From positions 1 through 64,000 of the forward strand of contig NZ_JAFKOK010000004.1 of NCBI RefSeq assembly GCF_017303295.1: a DNA stretch of 64,000 nucleotides, written 5' to 3'. A model generated the notes under the pieces. That model ran no database searches, was not told the origin of the DNA, and saw nothing but the letters and a program-made list of their open reading frames with translations. Position numbers and translations under genes: made by a program. Every line of letters begins with the position of its first letter. Position 1 is the first letter of the stretch. The DNA comes from Rhodobacter sp. NTK016B. Its GTDB lineage: Bacteria; Pseudomonadota; Alphaproteobacteria; Rhodobacterales; Rhodobacteraceae. Below are positions 1 through 9,033 of the stretch, piece after piece.

Positions 1-55
1 AATATCCTCGGGGGTGAATTGGCCGCAGGCCAAGAGGGGGCAGACAGCCCCCTGA
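1..55 (-). repeat. Intergenic G/C-tract hairpin repeat, copy A
   Basis: This copy lies just beyond the stop of the minus-strand aminotransferase. It has the block AATATCCTC, then a G tract and TGAATT, a small hairpin (GGCC-GCA-GGCC), then a G5 tract paired with C5 around a CAGACAG core. The same order of blocks recurs at about 44.6, 53.2, 53.3 and 54.4 kb. Placement after a gene end and the stem-loops suggest a transcription-termination or mRNA-end role. The left edge is cut by the window, so the full length is unknown. Confidence 0.75.
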
Positions 56-67
56 ACCAATTAACAT

Positions 68-1243
68 TCAGAGCGCGGCCTGAAGCCGGTCCATCAGCGT
101 GCCGATCTGCGCGACATCCGCATTGGCAAAGGCGATGCGCATTTCTGTGGCGCCTGAATTGTCGCCCTCGGGCCGGAACATGGTGCCCGGTAGCAACAGC
201 ACGCCTGCCTCGGCCAGCAATCGTTTGGCCACGTCCGGTGAGGCTGCGTCATAGGGGTGGCGGGCATACGCGAAATAGGCGCCGCAGCCCAGAAGCGTCC
301 AGCCGTCGAGCCTTTTGAAGCCGTCGAGCATTGCCGCGCGGCGTCGCAGGATCTCGGCGCGTTCCCCGGCGAGCCAGTCTTCGAGGTTCTCCAACCCCCA
401 AAGCGCGGCCATTTGCCCGGGCCCCGAGACGCAGATCGTCACCGTGTCGAGGAATTTCTCGATCTCGGCCAGCCTTGCGGGCGAGGCGGCGATGGCGCCG
501 ACGCGGTGGCCGGTCAACCTGTAGGCTTTCGAGAAGCTGTAGAGATGGATGAAGGTGTCGTCCCAGTCGGGATCGGCGAACAGGCCATGCGGCGGGCCGT
601 CTTGCGTATGAAAGTCACGGTACGTCTCGTCGACGATCAGCGCGATACCGTGGCGCCGGGCGAGGTCCGCGAAGGCCGCGAGAAGCTCGGGCGGGTATTC
701 CACGCCGCCCGGATTGTTGGGTGAAACCAGCGTGATCGCTTTGGTGCGCGGGGTGATCAGCCCCTCGGCTCGCTCTGGATCGGGCAGCAGGTCGGCACCG
801 GTCGGCAGCGCCACGGCCTCGACCCCGGTCATCGACAGCCACATGACGTGGTTGAAATACCACGGCGCGGGCAGGATCACCGCGTCGCCCGGCCCGGCGA
901 GCGTGGCGATCGCGGCGCAGAAGGCCTGATTGCAGCCCGAGGTCAGCGCGACGTGGTCGGTGGTGACCGTGCCGCCATAAAGGGCCGCGATCCGCGCCGC
1001 CAGCCGCTCGCGCAGCGGGCCGTTGCCCAGCACGGGCGAGTAGAGATGCACCTCGGGATCCTGCTCCATCGCGCGGGCCATGGCCTGACGCATCGCGGCG
1101 GGCGGCGGGTCGACGGGCGCTGCCTGCGAGAGGTTCATCAGCGGCAGCCCGTCGGGCAGCGGGGTCTCGTTGAGCCAGCGGCGGGCCTCCATCACCGGCG
1201 GTGCGAAGGTCTGGGCAAAGGCGGGGTTCAGGATCAGGGACAT
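68..1243 (-). CDS. PLP-dependent class I/II aminotransferase
   Basis: This is a fold-type I aminotransferase of 391 residues, the normal length for the AAT_I family, probably cytoplasmic. Visible family signatures are SPNNPGG near residue 174, the cofactor-contacting VDETY near 204, and the Schiff-base segment SFSKAYRLTGHRVG, with the likely catalytic lysine at about 239. The N-terminal SxGxNQAF stretch near 102 fits the phosphate-binding loop. Substrate cannot be told from sequence; aspartate/aromatic or alanine-type activity are both possible. It is followed by repeat copy A, which may end its transcript. The ATG start gives an unbroken N-terminus and is 77 bp from the next minus-strand gene upstream. 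Confidence 0.9.
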   Translation of the reverse strand: MSLILNPAFAQTFAPPVMEARRWLNETPLPDGLPLMNLSQAAPVDPPPAAMRQAMARAMEQDPEVHLYSPVLGNGPLRERLAARIAALYGGTVTTDHVALTSGCNQAFCAAIATLAGPGDAVILPAPWYFNHVMWLSMTGVEAVALPTGADLLPDPERAEGLITPRTKAITLVSPNNPGGVEYPPELLAAFADLARRHGIALIVDETYRDFHTQDGPPHGLFADPDWDDTFIHLYSFSKAYRLTGHRVGAIAASPARLAEIEKFLDTVTICVSGPGQMAALWGLENLEDWLAGERAEILRRRAAMLDGFKRLDGWTLLGCGAYFAYARHPYDAASPDVAKRLLAEAGVLLLPGTMFRPEGDNSGATEMRIAFANADVAQIGTLMDRLQAAL

Positions 1244-1320
1244 CGGCTTCTCATCGGCTGCGCGGCAAGACTGCCGCAGGGTCTGTGGTCGCGCAAGCGG
1301 TCACAGCAAAGGGGCGAGGG

Positions 1321-2151
1321 TCATCGGCGCAAGGCGCGCCAAAGGCCCAAAAACGTGGCACAGGCGAGCGCGATGGTCAGCGCCGGCGGTACGGGCGTGC
1401 CTTGGGTCGCCGCGAGCGCCACCGCGCCCAGCCCCCAGCCGCCGAAGACCGCATGGCCGATGGCAGCCGGGCGGCCCAGCTCGGTGCGGTTGCGCGCCAT
1501 CCAGCCCATCATGAACAGCACCAGCATCCCGGACCCGGCCAGCACATTGGCCCCCGCGACACCCGCGAAGGGCCATAGCGGCGACCACGTGCCCCAAGGC
1601 CACAGCATCCACAGCGCCGCAAGCACCCCGGCAAGGGTGGTCATTGCCGCCCAAAGTCCCCGCTCGGTCGCGGGCGGGGTGCGGCCCTTGCGCAAATCCT
1701 TCGATTTCAGCATTTCCAGCACTGCCCAGACCGACAGCACCGTGCTCAGCAGCGCCAGCACCCACGGCACCGGGCTGCTCCAGTCGGCGATGGGGCGGTG
1801 GAACAGACCCAGCAGAACCAGCATCGGCGCAAGGCCGGTGGCGACGGTGCCCAGCCCGAAGCGGATGCGTGCGAGCGAGGGCGCGCGCATGATCGTGACC
1901 AGAACGGCGACCGCCGCCAGCGCCATCGCGCCCGCAAGCCGGATCGCCAGAGCGGGCGCGTCCCAGCCAAGGCTGCCGGGTAATGCGCCGCCCCAGATCA
2001 GCGACCCCACCAGCCCGGCGGCTGCAGACAGCGCCAGCGTGCGGCGGGTGCGGGGGGGATAGGGGGCCAGCGGATCCGCGAAAAGGCGCGCGAAGAGAGC
2101 GGCGAGGCCGAAAAACAGCGCCAGTGCGCTGAGCAGGATGAAAAGCGTCAC
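1321..2151 (-). CDS. Multi-pass membrane protein of unknown function
   Basis: I do not recognise the family. The reading frame extends far upstream, but the upstream part is antisense to rsmB and has no hydrophobic or domain character, so I place the start at a GTG (rc of 2149-2151) giving 276 residues that open with VTLFILLSALALFFG. About seven or eight hydrophobic segments follow, with a short Arg/Pro loop (APYPPRTRR) after the first and a charged loop (KSKDLRKGRTPP) mid-protein. It sits 77 bp upstream of the aminotransferase on the same strand, so they may be co-transcribed. It is divergent from rsmB. A start a few codons upstream is possible. Confidence 0.6.
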   Translation of the reverse strand: MTLFILLSALALFFGLAALFARLFADPLAPYPPRTRRTLALSAAAGLVGSLIWGGALPGSLGWDAPALAIRLAGAMALAAVAVLVTIMRAPSLARIRFGLGTVATGLAPMLVLLGLFHRPIADWSSPVPWVLALLSTVLSVWAVLEMLKSKDLRKGRTPPATERGLWAAMTTLAGVLAALWMLWPWGTWSPLWPFAGVAGANVLAGSGMLVLFMMGWMARNRTELGRPAAIGHAVFGGWGLGAVALAATQGTPVPPALTIALACATFLGLWRALRR

Positions 2152-2298
2152 GGGTCCGTATCCGTCCAGAGGTCGCGCGCACGCTAGTGGCCCGGGCAGG
2201 GCGGCGCAAGCGGATGCGGGCGATAACGGCGGGCGGCGCAGCCCTTGCCAAGTCGGGCAACCTGCCGCATGTGAAAGGCCAACCAACCGGAGCCTGCC

Positions 2299-3471
2299 AT
2301 GACCCCTGCCGCGCGTGAAGCCGCCGCGATGATCCTGCTCGACCGCTGGCTCGAAGGTCAGCCGCTCGAAGCTGCCCTGACCAACTGGGCCCGGGCGAGC
2401 CGCTTCGCCGGGTCGGGCGACCGCGAGGCGGTGCGCGATCTGGTGTTTCAGGCCGTCCGCCGCCGCCGCTCGGCTGCGGCTCTGGGGCAGGGCGAGACCG
2501 GGCGGGCGATGCTGCTGGGTCTTGCGCGGGCGGCGGGGCGTGACCTGTCGGGCTGGAACGGCGAGGGTCACGCGCCCTCGGCGCTGACGGATGATGAACG
2601 CGCGCTCTTGGCCGCGCCTGTGCCCGATCTGCCGCGCGGTGTGGGCCTTGATTGCCCGGACTGGTTGCTGCCGGCCTTCGATGCCGCGCTGGGGGATCAG
2701 GCGGATGATGTGCTGCGGCTCATGCAGGATCGCGCACCGGTTTTCCTGCGCGTCAATCGCGCCCGCAGCACACCCGAGAAGGTCGCGCGCGATCTGGCCG
2801 GGGACGGGATCGAAACCCGCCCGCATCCGCTCGCCGAAACCGCGCTGGAGGTCACCGCCCATCCGCGCCGTCTGCGCAACGCCAAGCCGATGGCCGAGGG
2901 CGAGATCGAGCTTCAGGATGTCGCCAGTCAGGCCGTCGCCTTGGCTTTTGCGCGGCAGGCCAGTGAGCTTTCGGTGACCAAGGTGCTGGATTACTGCGCG
3001 GGCGGCGGTGGTAAGTCTCTGGCGCTCGCGGCTGAGGGGCTTGGCGTCAGCGCGCATGATATCGATCCGCGCCGCATGGCCGATCTGCCCGCGCGTGCCA
3101 AACGCGCCGGGGCCACGATTCGTGTTCTGCAGGATCCGCCCACCGGCGCTTGGCCGGCGATCTTCGCCGATGCGCCCTGTTCTGGGTCGGGCAGCTGGCG
3201 CCGCGCGCCCGAGGCGAAATGGGCCTTCACGGCGGAGCGTCTGGACGAATTGCAGCGGATACAGGACAGCATCCTTGATCGCTGCGCCGAGCTGACCGCG
3301 CCGGGCGGGATCCTGGGCTATGCGACCTGTTCGCTGTTTCGCGCCGAAGACGAAGAGCGCGTGGCGGCGTTTCTGCAGCGCCAGCCGGGATGGCAGCGGC
3401 TGTCCGAGCTGCGCCTGTCGCCGCTTGACGGCGGGGACGGTTTTTTTCTGGCGGTGTTGCGCAAAGCTTGA
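2299..3471 (+). CDS. rsmB: RsmB/NOP-family rRNA (cytosine-5) methyltransferase
   Basis: It is predicted to methylate a cytosine in 16S rRNA using S-adenosylmethionine. The 390-residue protein has an N-terminal NusB-like RNA-binding half (about 1-130) and a Rossmann methyltransferase half. The SAM-binding loop DYCAGGGGKS is near 231. The two cysteines diagnostic of m5C enzymes are visible: PCSG (Cys about 294) and ATCS (Cys about 344). It is shorter than E. coli RsmB, as usual for the alphaproteobacterial version, so position specificity (C967) is assumed rather than shown. It is divergent from the upstream membrane protein, with cckA 87 bp downstream. Confidence 0.85.
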   Translation: MTPAAREAAAMILLDRWLEGQPLEAALTNWARASRFAGSGDREAVRDLVFQAVRRRRSAAALGQGETGRAMLLGLARAAGRDLSGWNGEGHAPSALTDDERALLAAPVPDLPRGVGLDCPDWLLPAFDAALGDQADDVLRLMQDRAPVFLRVNRARSTPEKVARDLAGDGIETRPHPLAETALEVTAHPRRLRNAKPMAEGEIELQDVASQAVALAFARQASELSVTKVLDYCAGGGGKSLALAAEGLGVSAHDIDPRRMADLPARAKRAGATIRVLQDPPTGAWPAIFADAPCSGSGSWRRAPEAKWAFTAERLDELQRIQDSILDRCAELTAPGGILGYATCSLFRAEDEERVAAFLQRQPGWQRLSELRLSPLDGGDGFFLAVLRKA

Positions 3472-3558
3472 GACCATGGCGGAATTTGGTGAAGCAACCC
3501 TTGGTGGTGTGCTGAGCCGTTAACACTGCTTTAACTGTATCACTCGACACTCGCCGTC

Positions 3559-6117
3559 ATGCCCGTGCCTGTAGAGCAAATCGCAGTCGATACCCAAGCC
3601 CCTCTCCGACGCGGAGAGCGGGACGGCGCGGTCGGTCCCGCTGCTTTCATCGCGCCGCTTGTCCGGCTGGTGCCGGTGGCGCGCGTTCTGGCGTTTCTGG
3701 GGGTCGGGCTGGGGCTGTGCAGCGGTGTTCTGGCCATCGCAGGCAAACCGGTGGCGGTGCTGGTTGTCTCCGCGGCGGCGGTCAGCATGCTGGTTCTGGC
3801 CACGATTGCCAGCTTCGCCGCGCGGCGTTCCCGAAAACGGCGCGGCCGCGTCAGTGCCGATCTGGCGCGTGCCATGGCTGATGATCCGGACCCTATCGTC
3901 GTGACCGACCCGCAAGGCGGGGTTTGTGCGGTTAACGTGGCGGCTGCCGATCAGGCCGATCCGGTCGACCGGATGCGGCCCTGGTGCGTGTCGCCTGACG
4001 GCATGCGCGATTCACTGCTCGCCGAAGCCGCGCGGATCGGGTCGGCCTCGCGCGAATTCTGGCGCCGCGCCAGCGGTTTGCGGGTTACCTGCCACCATGC
4101 CGACCGCGCTCTGGGCGAGGGCGTCATCGTCTGGCGTTTCACCCCTATCCGGCGCGGCGGGGGGCGGTCGCTCGATGCGCTCGGACTGGCGGTGTTCGCG
4201 GTCGATACGCAGGGCGTCCATCCCAATGCCGCCGCGCTGTCGCTTCTGGGTGGTGATCCGGAAAAGGCGTGCTCGCTGCTTGAGAATGTCGAGCTGCCGC
4301 AGCACGGGCGGCGACCGGATGAACCGGCGGCCCCGGTGATGCTGAATCTCCCCGATGGCCGGAGCGTGCAGATCGTGCCGCTCAGCCCGGGCGATGCAAG
4401 TGACGGACAGGGACGCGACTTCATGCTGCTGCCCGCGCCGCCCGCCGCAGATATCCAGGCCGCACCACCCGAATCCGCTTTCGAGGATATTCCCGTGGCG
4501 CTGCTGCGGATCGGCCCCGATGGCCGCATCGGTCAGGGCAACCGCCACGCGCGTACGCTTCTGGGGCTCGAACCCGACGGACATCAATGGTTCTCGGAAG
4601 TGGTCGAGGGGCTCGGGCGCCCGGTCAACGACTGGCTCGACGATGCGCGGCTTGGTAGCGCGCTGGGACGGCCAGAGGTCCTGAGGGCCACGCTGCCCAC
4701 GCAGGAAACCTTCGTGCAGGTCATCCTGCGGCGCGCGCATGACGGTGCCGATAGCGGTGCGCTGGTGGCGGTGATCTCGGACGCGACCGAGCTCAAGACG
4801 CTCGAGGGGCGGTTCGTGCAGAGCCAGAAGATGCAGGCGATCGGCCAGCTCGCAGGCGGAATCGCGCATGATTTCAACAACCTGCTAACCGCGATTGCCG
4901 GGCATTGTGACCTGCTCTTGCTCAACCGCGACCGTTTCGATCCCGATTACAGCGACCTGCTGCAGATCCATCAGAACACCAACCGCGCCGCCGCGTTGGT
5001 GCGTCAGCTTCTGGCGTTCTCGCGCAAGCAATCGCTCACCCCCGAGATTGTCGGCGTCGAAAACATGCTCGAGGATCTCACCCACCTGCTGACCCGGCTG
5101 GTGGGCGAGCGTATCAGCCTCGACCTGCGCCATCATCCGAAGGTGGGGGCGGTCCGGGCCGATAAACGCCAGCTCGAACAGGTGATCCTGAACCTTGTCG
5201 TCAATGCCCGCGATGCGATGCCGATGGGCGGCACGATCAAGATCGAAACCGAAAAGTGCCAGCTGACCGCCGAGCAGGAGGTCGGCCGCGCCCGTCTGCC
5301 CAAGGGCGATTACGTCCTGATCCGCGTGATCGATCAAGGGCTGGGCATTTCCGCCGACGTCATCGAGAAGATCTTCGAGCCCTTCTTCACCACCAAAAAA
5401 TTGGGCGAGGGGACGGGGCTGGGCCTGTCGACGGCCTATGGCATCGTCAAGCAGATGGGCGGCTATATCTTTGCCGATTCCGTCGAAGGGGCGGGCACGA
5501 CCTTTACGCTCTATTTCGGGGCGCTCGGGGATCTGCCGGAGCAACAGCAGGGCGCCCGGTCCGCCGGTGGCGCGTCCCATGCCGATGACCTCGACAATCT
5601 GGATGCCGGTCACGGGTTTTCGGTGCACGACACGCTGGCCGAGCTTGACCGCGCCGCGGTCGAGCCCAAACCCAACTCCGGGTCCCGCACCCTTGTCCAG
5701 CGTCCTCAATCGACTCAGGGCGCGTTCCACGGCGAGTCCATTCTGCTGGTCGAGGACGAAGCGCCGGTGCGCGCCTTCGCCGCGCGTGCCCTCCGGCTGC
5801 AGGGCTATCAGGTTTTCGAGGCGCAGGATGGTGAGCAGGCGCTCGAATTTCTCGCGGATTCGGCGCTGCGCGTCGATCTCTTCGTGTCGGACGTGGTGAT
5901 GCCCGGTATCGACGGGCCGGGCTGGGTGGCCAAGGCGCTGGCCGACCGTCCGGGGACGCCCGTGCTGTTCATGTCGGGCTATACCGAGGATGCGCTGCGC
6001 ACCACGATCAGCGGTATTCCCGGCGCGGTCTTCCTGGGCAAGCCCTTCTCGCTCAAGGAATTGAGTGAAACCATCGCCGGGCAGCTTGCCCCGGCCGAGG
6101 TCGCGTCCCGGTCGTGA
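3559..6117 (+). CDS. cckA: Cell-cycle hybrid sensor histidine kinase CckA
   Basis: CckA phosphorylates ChpT, which passes phosphate to the master regulator CtrA (motility, gene transfer agent control and cell cycle in alphaproteobacteria). The 852-residue protein has two membrane segments at about 38-60 and 65-87, a PAS-like region through about 390, a HisKA domain with [14 protein letters not shown] (phosphoacceptor His about 437), an HATPase domain with [13 protein letters not shown] near 617, and a C-terminal receiver with the phosphorylated Asp about 778 in VSDVVMPG. The HDFNN H-box is typical of CckA and related hybrid kinases. It has its own short upstream gap after rsmB. The cobT gene begins 76 bp downstream. 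Confidence 0.93.
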   Translation: MPVPVEQIAVDTQAPLRRGERDGAVGPAAFIAPLVRLVPVARVLAFLGVGLGLCSGVLAIAGKPVAVLVVSAAAVSMLVLATIASFAARRSRKRRGRVSADLARAMADDPDPIVVTDPQGGVCAVNVAAADQADPVDRMRPWCVSPDGMRDSLLAEAARIGSASREFWRRASGLRVTCHHADRALGEGVIVWRFTPIRRGGGRSLDALGLAVFAVDTQGVHPNAAALSLLGGDPEKACSLLENVELPQHGRRPDEPAAPVMLNLPDGRSVQIVPLSPGDASDGQGRDFMLLPAPPAADIQAAPPESAFEDIPVALLRIGPDGRIGQGNRHARTLLGLEPDGHQWFSEVVEGLGRPVNDWLDDARLGSALGRPEVLRATLPTQETFVQVILRRAHDGADSGALVAVISDATELKTLEGRFVQSQKMQAIGQLAGGIAHDFNNLLTAIAGHCDLLLLNRDRFDPDYSDLLQIHQNTNRAAALVRQLLAFSRKQSLTPEIVGVENMLEDLTHLLTRLVGERISLDLRHHPKVGAVRADKRQLEQVILNLVVNARDAMPMGGTIKIETEKCQLTAEQEVGRARLPKGDYVLIRVIDQGLGISADVIEKIFEPFFTTKKLGEGTGLGLSTAYGIVKQMGGYIFADSVEGAGTTFTLYFGALGDLPEQQQGARSAGGASHADDLDNLDAGHGFSVHDTLAELDRAAVEPKPNSGSRTLVQRPQSTQGAFHGESILLVEDEAPVRAFAARALRLQGYQVFEAQDGEQALEFLADSALRVDLFVSDVVMPGIDGPGWVAKALADRPGTPVLFMSGYTEDALRTTISGIPGAVFLGKPFSLKELSETIAGQLAPAEVASRS

Positions 6118-6193
6118 CCCGTCGCGCGTGGTCCTTGCACCGCGCGCCCGGACTGTTAGGAAAGGCGCCGACATCCCAATATCGGACCTTGCC

Positions 6194-7195
6194 GTGACAA
6201 ACCCGCTCGCCGCCCGTATCCGCCACGTGATCGACACCAAGACCAAGCCGCTCGGCGCGCTCGGTCGGATCGAGACCTTGGCCGAACAGATCGCGCTTCT
6301 GCAGGGGACCGAGGCGCCCCGCATGACCCAGTGCACGCTGACCATCTTCGCCGGCGATCACGGCATCGCCGAGACCGGCGTGTCGGCCTTTCCTCAGGAA
6401 GTCACGCCGCAGATGGTGATGAATTTTCTGTCGGGCGGGGCCGCCGCAAACGTCTTTGCCAGCGTCAACGGTGTTGCTTTGCAGGTGGTGGATGCGGGCG
6501 TCGCGGGCGAGCGGATCGAGCATCCGCAGCTTGTCGACCGCCGCATTGCCGCGGGCACCAAGAATTTCCTCGACAGCCCGGCGATGACGCCCGAACAGGC
6601 GCAGCAGGCGCTCGATCACGGCGCGGGCGTGGCTCATGCGGCGGCGGGCGAGGCGCTGGCCTTCGGCGAGATGGGCATCGCCAATACCGCGACCGCCGCC
6701 GCTTTGGCGCATAAGCTGACCGGTCGGCCGCTTGCGGATCTTGTCGGGCGGGGCACCGGGCTGGATGATGCCGGGCTCAACCGCAAGCTCGACATCCTGA
6801 CCCGCGCCACGGCGCGCACCGGCGCGCTGACGCCCGAACAGGCGATGGCGGAATATGGCGGCTTCGAGATCAACATGATCGCGGGCGCGATGATCGAGAC
6901 CGCGCGCGAGAACCGCGTGGTGATCGTCGATGGTTTCATCGCCAGCGTCGCGGCGCTTCTGGCCACCAAGCTGCAGCCCGATACCCGCCGCGCCATGGTC
7001 TTTGCCCATCGCTCGCACGAATCCGGTCACCGGGCGGTGCTGGAGGAACTCGACGCCGACCCGCTTCTGACGCTCGACATGCGGCTGGGCGAGGGGACGG
7101 GCGCGCTGCTGGCATGGCCGCTGCTGAAAGCCGCCGCCGCGATGATGACCGACATGGCCAGCTTCGAGACCGCTGGCGTCTCGAACCGCGACTGA
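6194..7195 (+). CDS. cobT: Nicotinate-nucleotide--dimethylbenzimidazole phosphoribosyltransferase
   Basis: It makes alpha-ribazole phosphate from dimethylbenzimidazole and nicotinate mononucleotide for the lower ligand of cobalamin (called CobU in Pseudomonas denitrificans nomenclature). Family motifs seen are TKPLGALGRIE at the N-terminus, FAGDHGIAETGVSAFP, GGAAANVFA, GIANTATAAAL and the C-terminal RLGEGTGA containing the catalytic glutamate. The frame is open upstream to an ATG inside cckA, but that overlap is basic low-information sequence; I choose the GTG at 6194, giving 333 residues, the family length. It is the first gene of a compact cob operon, with cobS starting 4 bp after its stop. 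Confidence 0.92.
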   Translation: MTNPLAARIRHVIDTKTKPLGALGRIETLAEQIALLQGTEAPRMTQCTLTIFAGDHGIAETGVSAFPQEVTPQMVMNFLSGGAAANVFASVNGVALQVVDAGVAGERIEHPQLVDRRIAAGTKNFLDSPAMTPEQAQQALDHGAGVAHAAAGEALAFGEMGIANTATAAALAHKLTGRPLADLVGRGTGLDDAGLNRKLDILTRATARTGALTPEQAMAEYGGFEINMIAGAMIETARENRVVIVDGFIASVAALLATKLQPDTRRAMVFAHRSHESGHRAVLEELDADPLLTLDMRLGEGTGALLAWPLLKAAAAMMTDMASFETAGVSNRD

Positions 7196-7199
7196 TCCG

Positions 7200-7928
7200 G
7201 TGCGCGAGGCCCGCGCCGCGCTGGCTTTCCTGACCCGGCTGCCCGCCGGGCCGCTCGACAGTGCGGATTTCGCACGCGCGCCCGCATGGTTCACGGCGGT
7301 GGGGCTGGGGCTGGGCATCGCCTCGGCCGGGATCTGGTGGCTCGCCGCGTGGGCCTGGCCGCCGGTTCTGGCCGCCTTGGCCGCCGTCGCGGCGTTGCTC
7401 ACTATGACCGGCGCGCTGCACGAGGACGGGCTGGCCGATACCTTCGACGGCCTCGGCTCGGGCCGCCCGACCGAGCGTGCGCTCGAGATCATGCGCGACA
7501 GCCGGATCGGCAGTTTCGGCGCCATCGCCCTCGGCATCGTACTGGCCGCGCGAGTCGCGGCGCTGGCCGCGCTCGGGCTGGGCGCGCCGGTCGCGCTGAT
7601 CGCCGGGCAGGCGCTCAGCCGTGCGGGTATGACGCTGATGCTGCGGCGCGGCCCCTATGTGCGCGCCACGGGTGCAGCGACCGGCATGACCGGCCCGTTG
7701 GGCGCGCATCGCTGGGCGCTGATCGTGGCCGTCGCGCTTGCGATCCTGATCGTCTTTGTCACGCTGGGCTGGGCGGTACTGGGTGGCCTTGCGGGCCTTG
7801 TCGTCGCGCAGGTGGCGATCCGCGGCTGGGCCGTGAAACGACTGGGCGGCATCACCGGCGATATTCTGGGCGCGTCGCAGGGGCTGGGCGATCTGGGCTT
7901 TCTTCTGGGATTGTTGGCATGTCTGTGA
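7200..7928 (+). CDS. cobS: Adenosylcobinamide-GDP ribazoletransferase (cobalamin synthase)
   Basis: This integral membrane enzyme joins adenosylcobinamide-GDP and alpha-ribazole (phosphate) in the last steps of cobalamin assembly (CobV in Pseudomonas nomenclature). It is 242 residues with several hydrophobic segments and the hallmark acidic motif LHEDGLADTFDGLG near residue 78, plus a conserved SRIGSFG segment. It starts with GTG 4 bp after the cobT stop and its end overlaps the next start (ATG at 7919), consistent with translational coupling. It is not the unrelated cobaltochelatase subunit CobS found at about 40-41 kb. Confidence 0.92.
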   Translation: MREARAALAFLTRLPAGPLDSADFARAPAWFTAVGLGLGIASAGIWWLAAWAWPPVLAALAAVAALLTMTGALHEDGLADTFDGLGSGRPTERALEIMRDSRIGSFGAIALGIVLAARVAALAALGLGAPVALIAGQALSRAGMTLMLRRGPYVRATGAATGMTGPLGAHRWALIVAVALAILIVFVTLGWAVLGGLAGLVVAQVAIRGWAVKRLGGITGDILGASQGLGDLGFLLGLLACL

Positions 7929-8446
7929 TTCTCCTGCGGCACACGAAACCCGATGTGATCGAGGGCACCTGTTACGGTCGCACCGATCTGGGCCTTCGGG
8001 CCTGTTTCGACGACACCGCGATCCGCATCGCCGCCGAACTTCCGCCCGTTGAGCGCATCCTGTCTTCGCCCCTGTCGCGCTGTCAGCGTCTGGCCCATGC
8101 CATTGCCGAGGCGCGGGGCCTGCCGGTCGAAACCGATGCACGCTTTGTCGAGATGGATTTCGGCCGGTGGGAAGGCATCGCGTGGTCCGAGATCCCGCGC
8201 CCGGAAATTGACGCTTGGCGCGACGATTTTCTGGATGCGCGCCCGCATGGCGGCGAAAGCGTCCGCGATCTGCGCGAGCGCACACGCGCGGGCCTTGATG
8301 CCGTGGTCGAAGGGCCGGTTCCCGCGCTGGTCGTTACCCATGCGGGTGTAATCAAGGCCGCGCTGGCGCTGTCGGGGCAGGCGGATGGATGGGATGCGCA
8401 GACCGAATTCGGCCATTGGCGGAGGCTCGCATGGCCCGCGCCGTAA
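7919..8446 (+). CDS. cobC: Histidine phosphatase family protein, probable alpha-ribazole phosphatase
   Basis: It is likely to remove the 5'-phosphate from alpha-ribazole phosphate or the cobalamin phosphate intermediate. The 175-residue protein has the histidine-phosphatase signature LLRHTKP at the N-terminus, SPLSRCQRLA, the EMDFGRWEG motif and the second catalytic His in VVTHAGVIKAAL. The frame runs upstream through cobS, but the RHT motif fixes the true start at the ATG at 7919, overlapping the last 10 bp of cobS. Its 3' end in turn overlaps cobU. Family membership is firm; the ribazole substrate is inferred from operon context. Confidence 0.85.
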   Translation: MSVILLRHTKPDVIEGTCYGRTDLGLRACFDDTAIRIAAELPPVERILSSPLSRCQRLAHAIAEARGLPVETDARFVEMDFGRWEGIAWSEIPRPEIDAWRDDFLDARPHGGESVRDLRERTRAGLDAVVEGPVPALVVTHAGVIKAALALSGQADGWDAQTEFGHWRRLAWPAP

Positions 8447-8964
8447 CGCTGGTTCTGGGCGGCGCGCGCTCGGGCAAAAGCGCGCTGGCCGAGCGTATCG
8501 TGCTGCAGGCGGGCGGCGCGCCGGTCTATGTCGCTACCGCGCAGGCCTGGGATGACGAGATGCGCGCGCGCATCGCGCAGCATCGGGCACAGCGGGACGG
8601 GCAGGGCTGGGAGACGCGCGAGGCGCCGCTCGATCTGTCCGGCGTGCTGGCGGATCTCGATCCCGGACGCCCGGTGCTGATCGACTGCCTGACGCTCTGG
8701 CTGACCAATCACCTGCTGGCCGAGCATGCCATCGACGCGCAGGTCGAGGGCCTGATCGGCGCGCTGCACGCGCGTCCGGGCGTGACGGTGCTGGTCGCGA
8801 ATGAGGTGGGTCTTGGCATCGTGCCCGACAATGCGCTGGCCCGGGCGTTCCGCGACCATGCGGGGCGCACCAATCAGCGTATCGCGGCCATTTCCGATAC
8901 CGTGGTCTTCACCGCCGCCGGTCTGCCGATGGTGCTGAAAGGCGCGCTGCCGCCGGCGATCTGA
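8431..8964 (+). CDS. cobU: Bifunctional adenosylcobinamide kinase/adenosylcobinamide-phosphate guanylyltransferase
   Basis: It phosphorylates adenosylcobinamide and then transfers GMP to give the GDP-activated precursor used by cobS (CobP in Pseudomonas nomenclature). The start is set at ATG 8431, directly before the P-loop: LVLGGARSGKS at residues about 6-16. Also visible are VYVATAQAWDDEM, the TLWLTNHL segment and VANEVGLGIVP, all family signatures. Length 177 residues matches the family. It overlaps cobC by 16 bp and closes the four-gene nucleotide-loop operon. The corrin-ring genes are not in the window. Confidence 0.93.
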   Translation: MARAVTLVLGGARSGKSALAERIVLQAGGAPVYVATAQAWDDEMRARIAQHRAQRDGQGWETREAPLDLSGVLADLDPGRPVLIDCLTLWLTNHLLAEHAIDAQVEGLIGALHARPGVTVLVANEVGLGIVPDNALARAFRDHAGRTNQRIAAISDTVVFTAAGLPMVLKGALPPAI

Positions 8965-9033
8965 GCGCGCGCCCTTGACCTTCGGCGCCCGTCGCAGACA
9001 CGATGCGCCAAATCCAGCCCGGAGGCGCGGCGC

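Noticed and set aside
2151-3477. The N-terminal extension of the minus-strand membrane protein, opposite rsmB
   Set aside because: The extension is hydrophilic, lacks any family pattern and is antisense to rsmB. The hydrophobic, plausible protein begins at the GTG at 2151.
6065-6193. Upstream ATG extension of the dimethylbenzimidazole phosphoribosyltransferase
   Set aside because: It overlaps the end of cckA, consists of basic Pro/Arg-rich sequence and would exceed the family length; the GTG at 6194 gives the conserved N-terminus.
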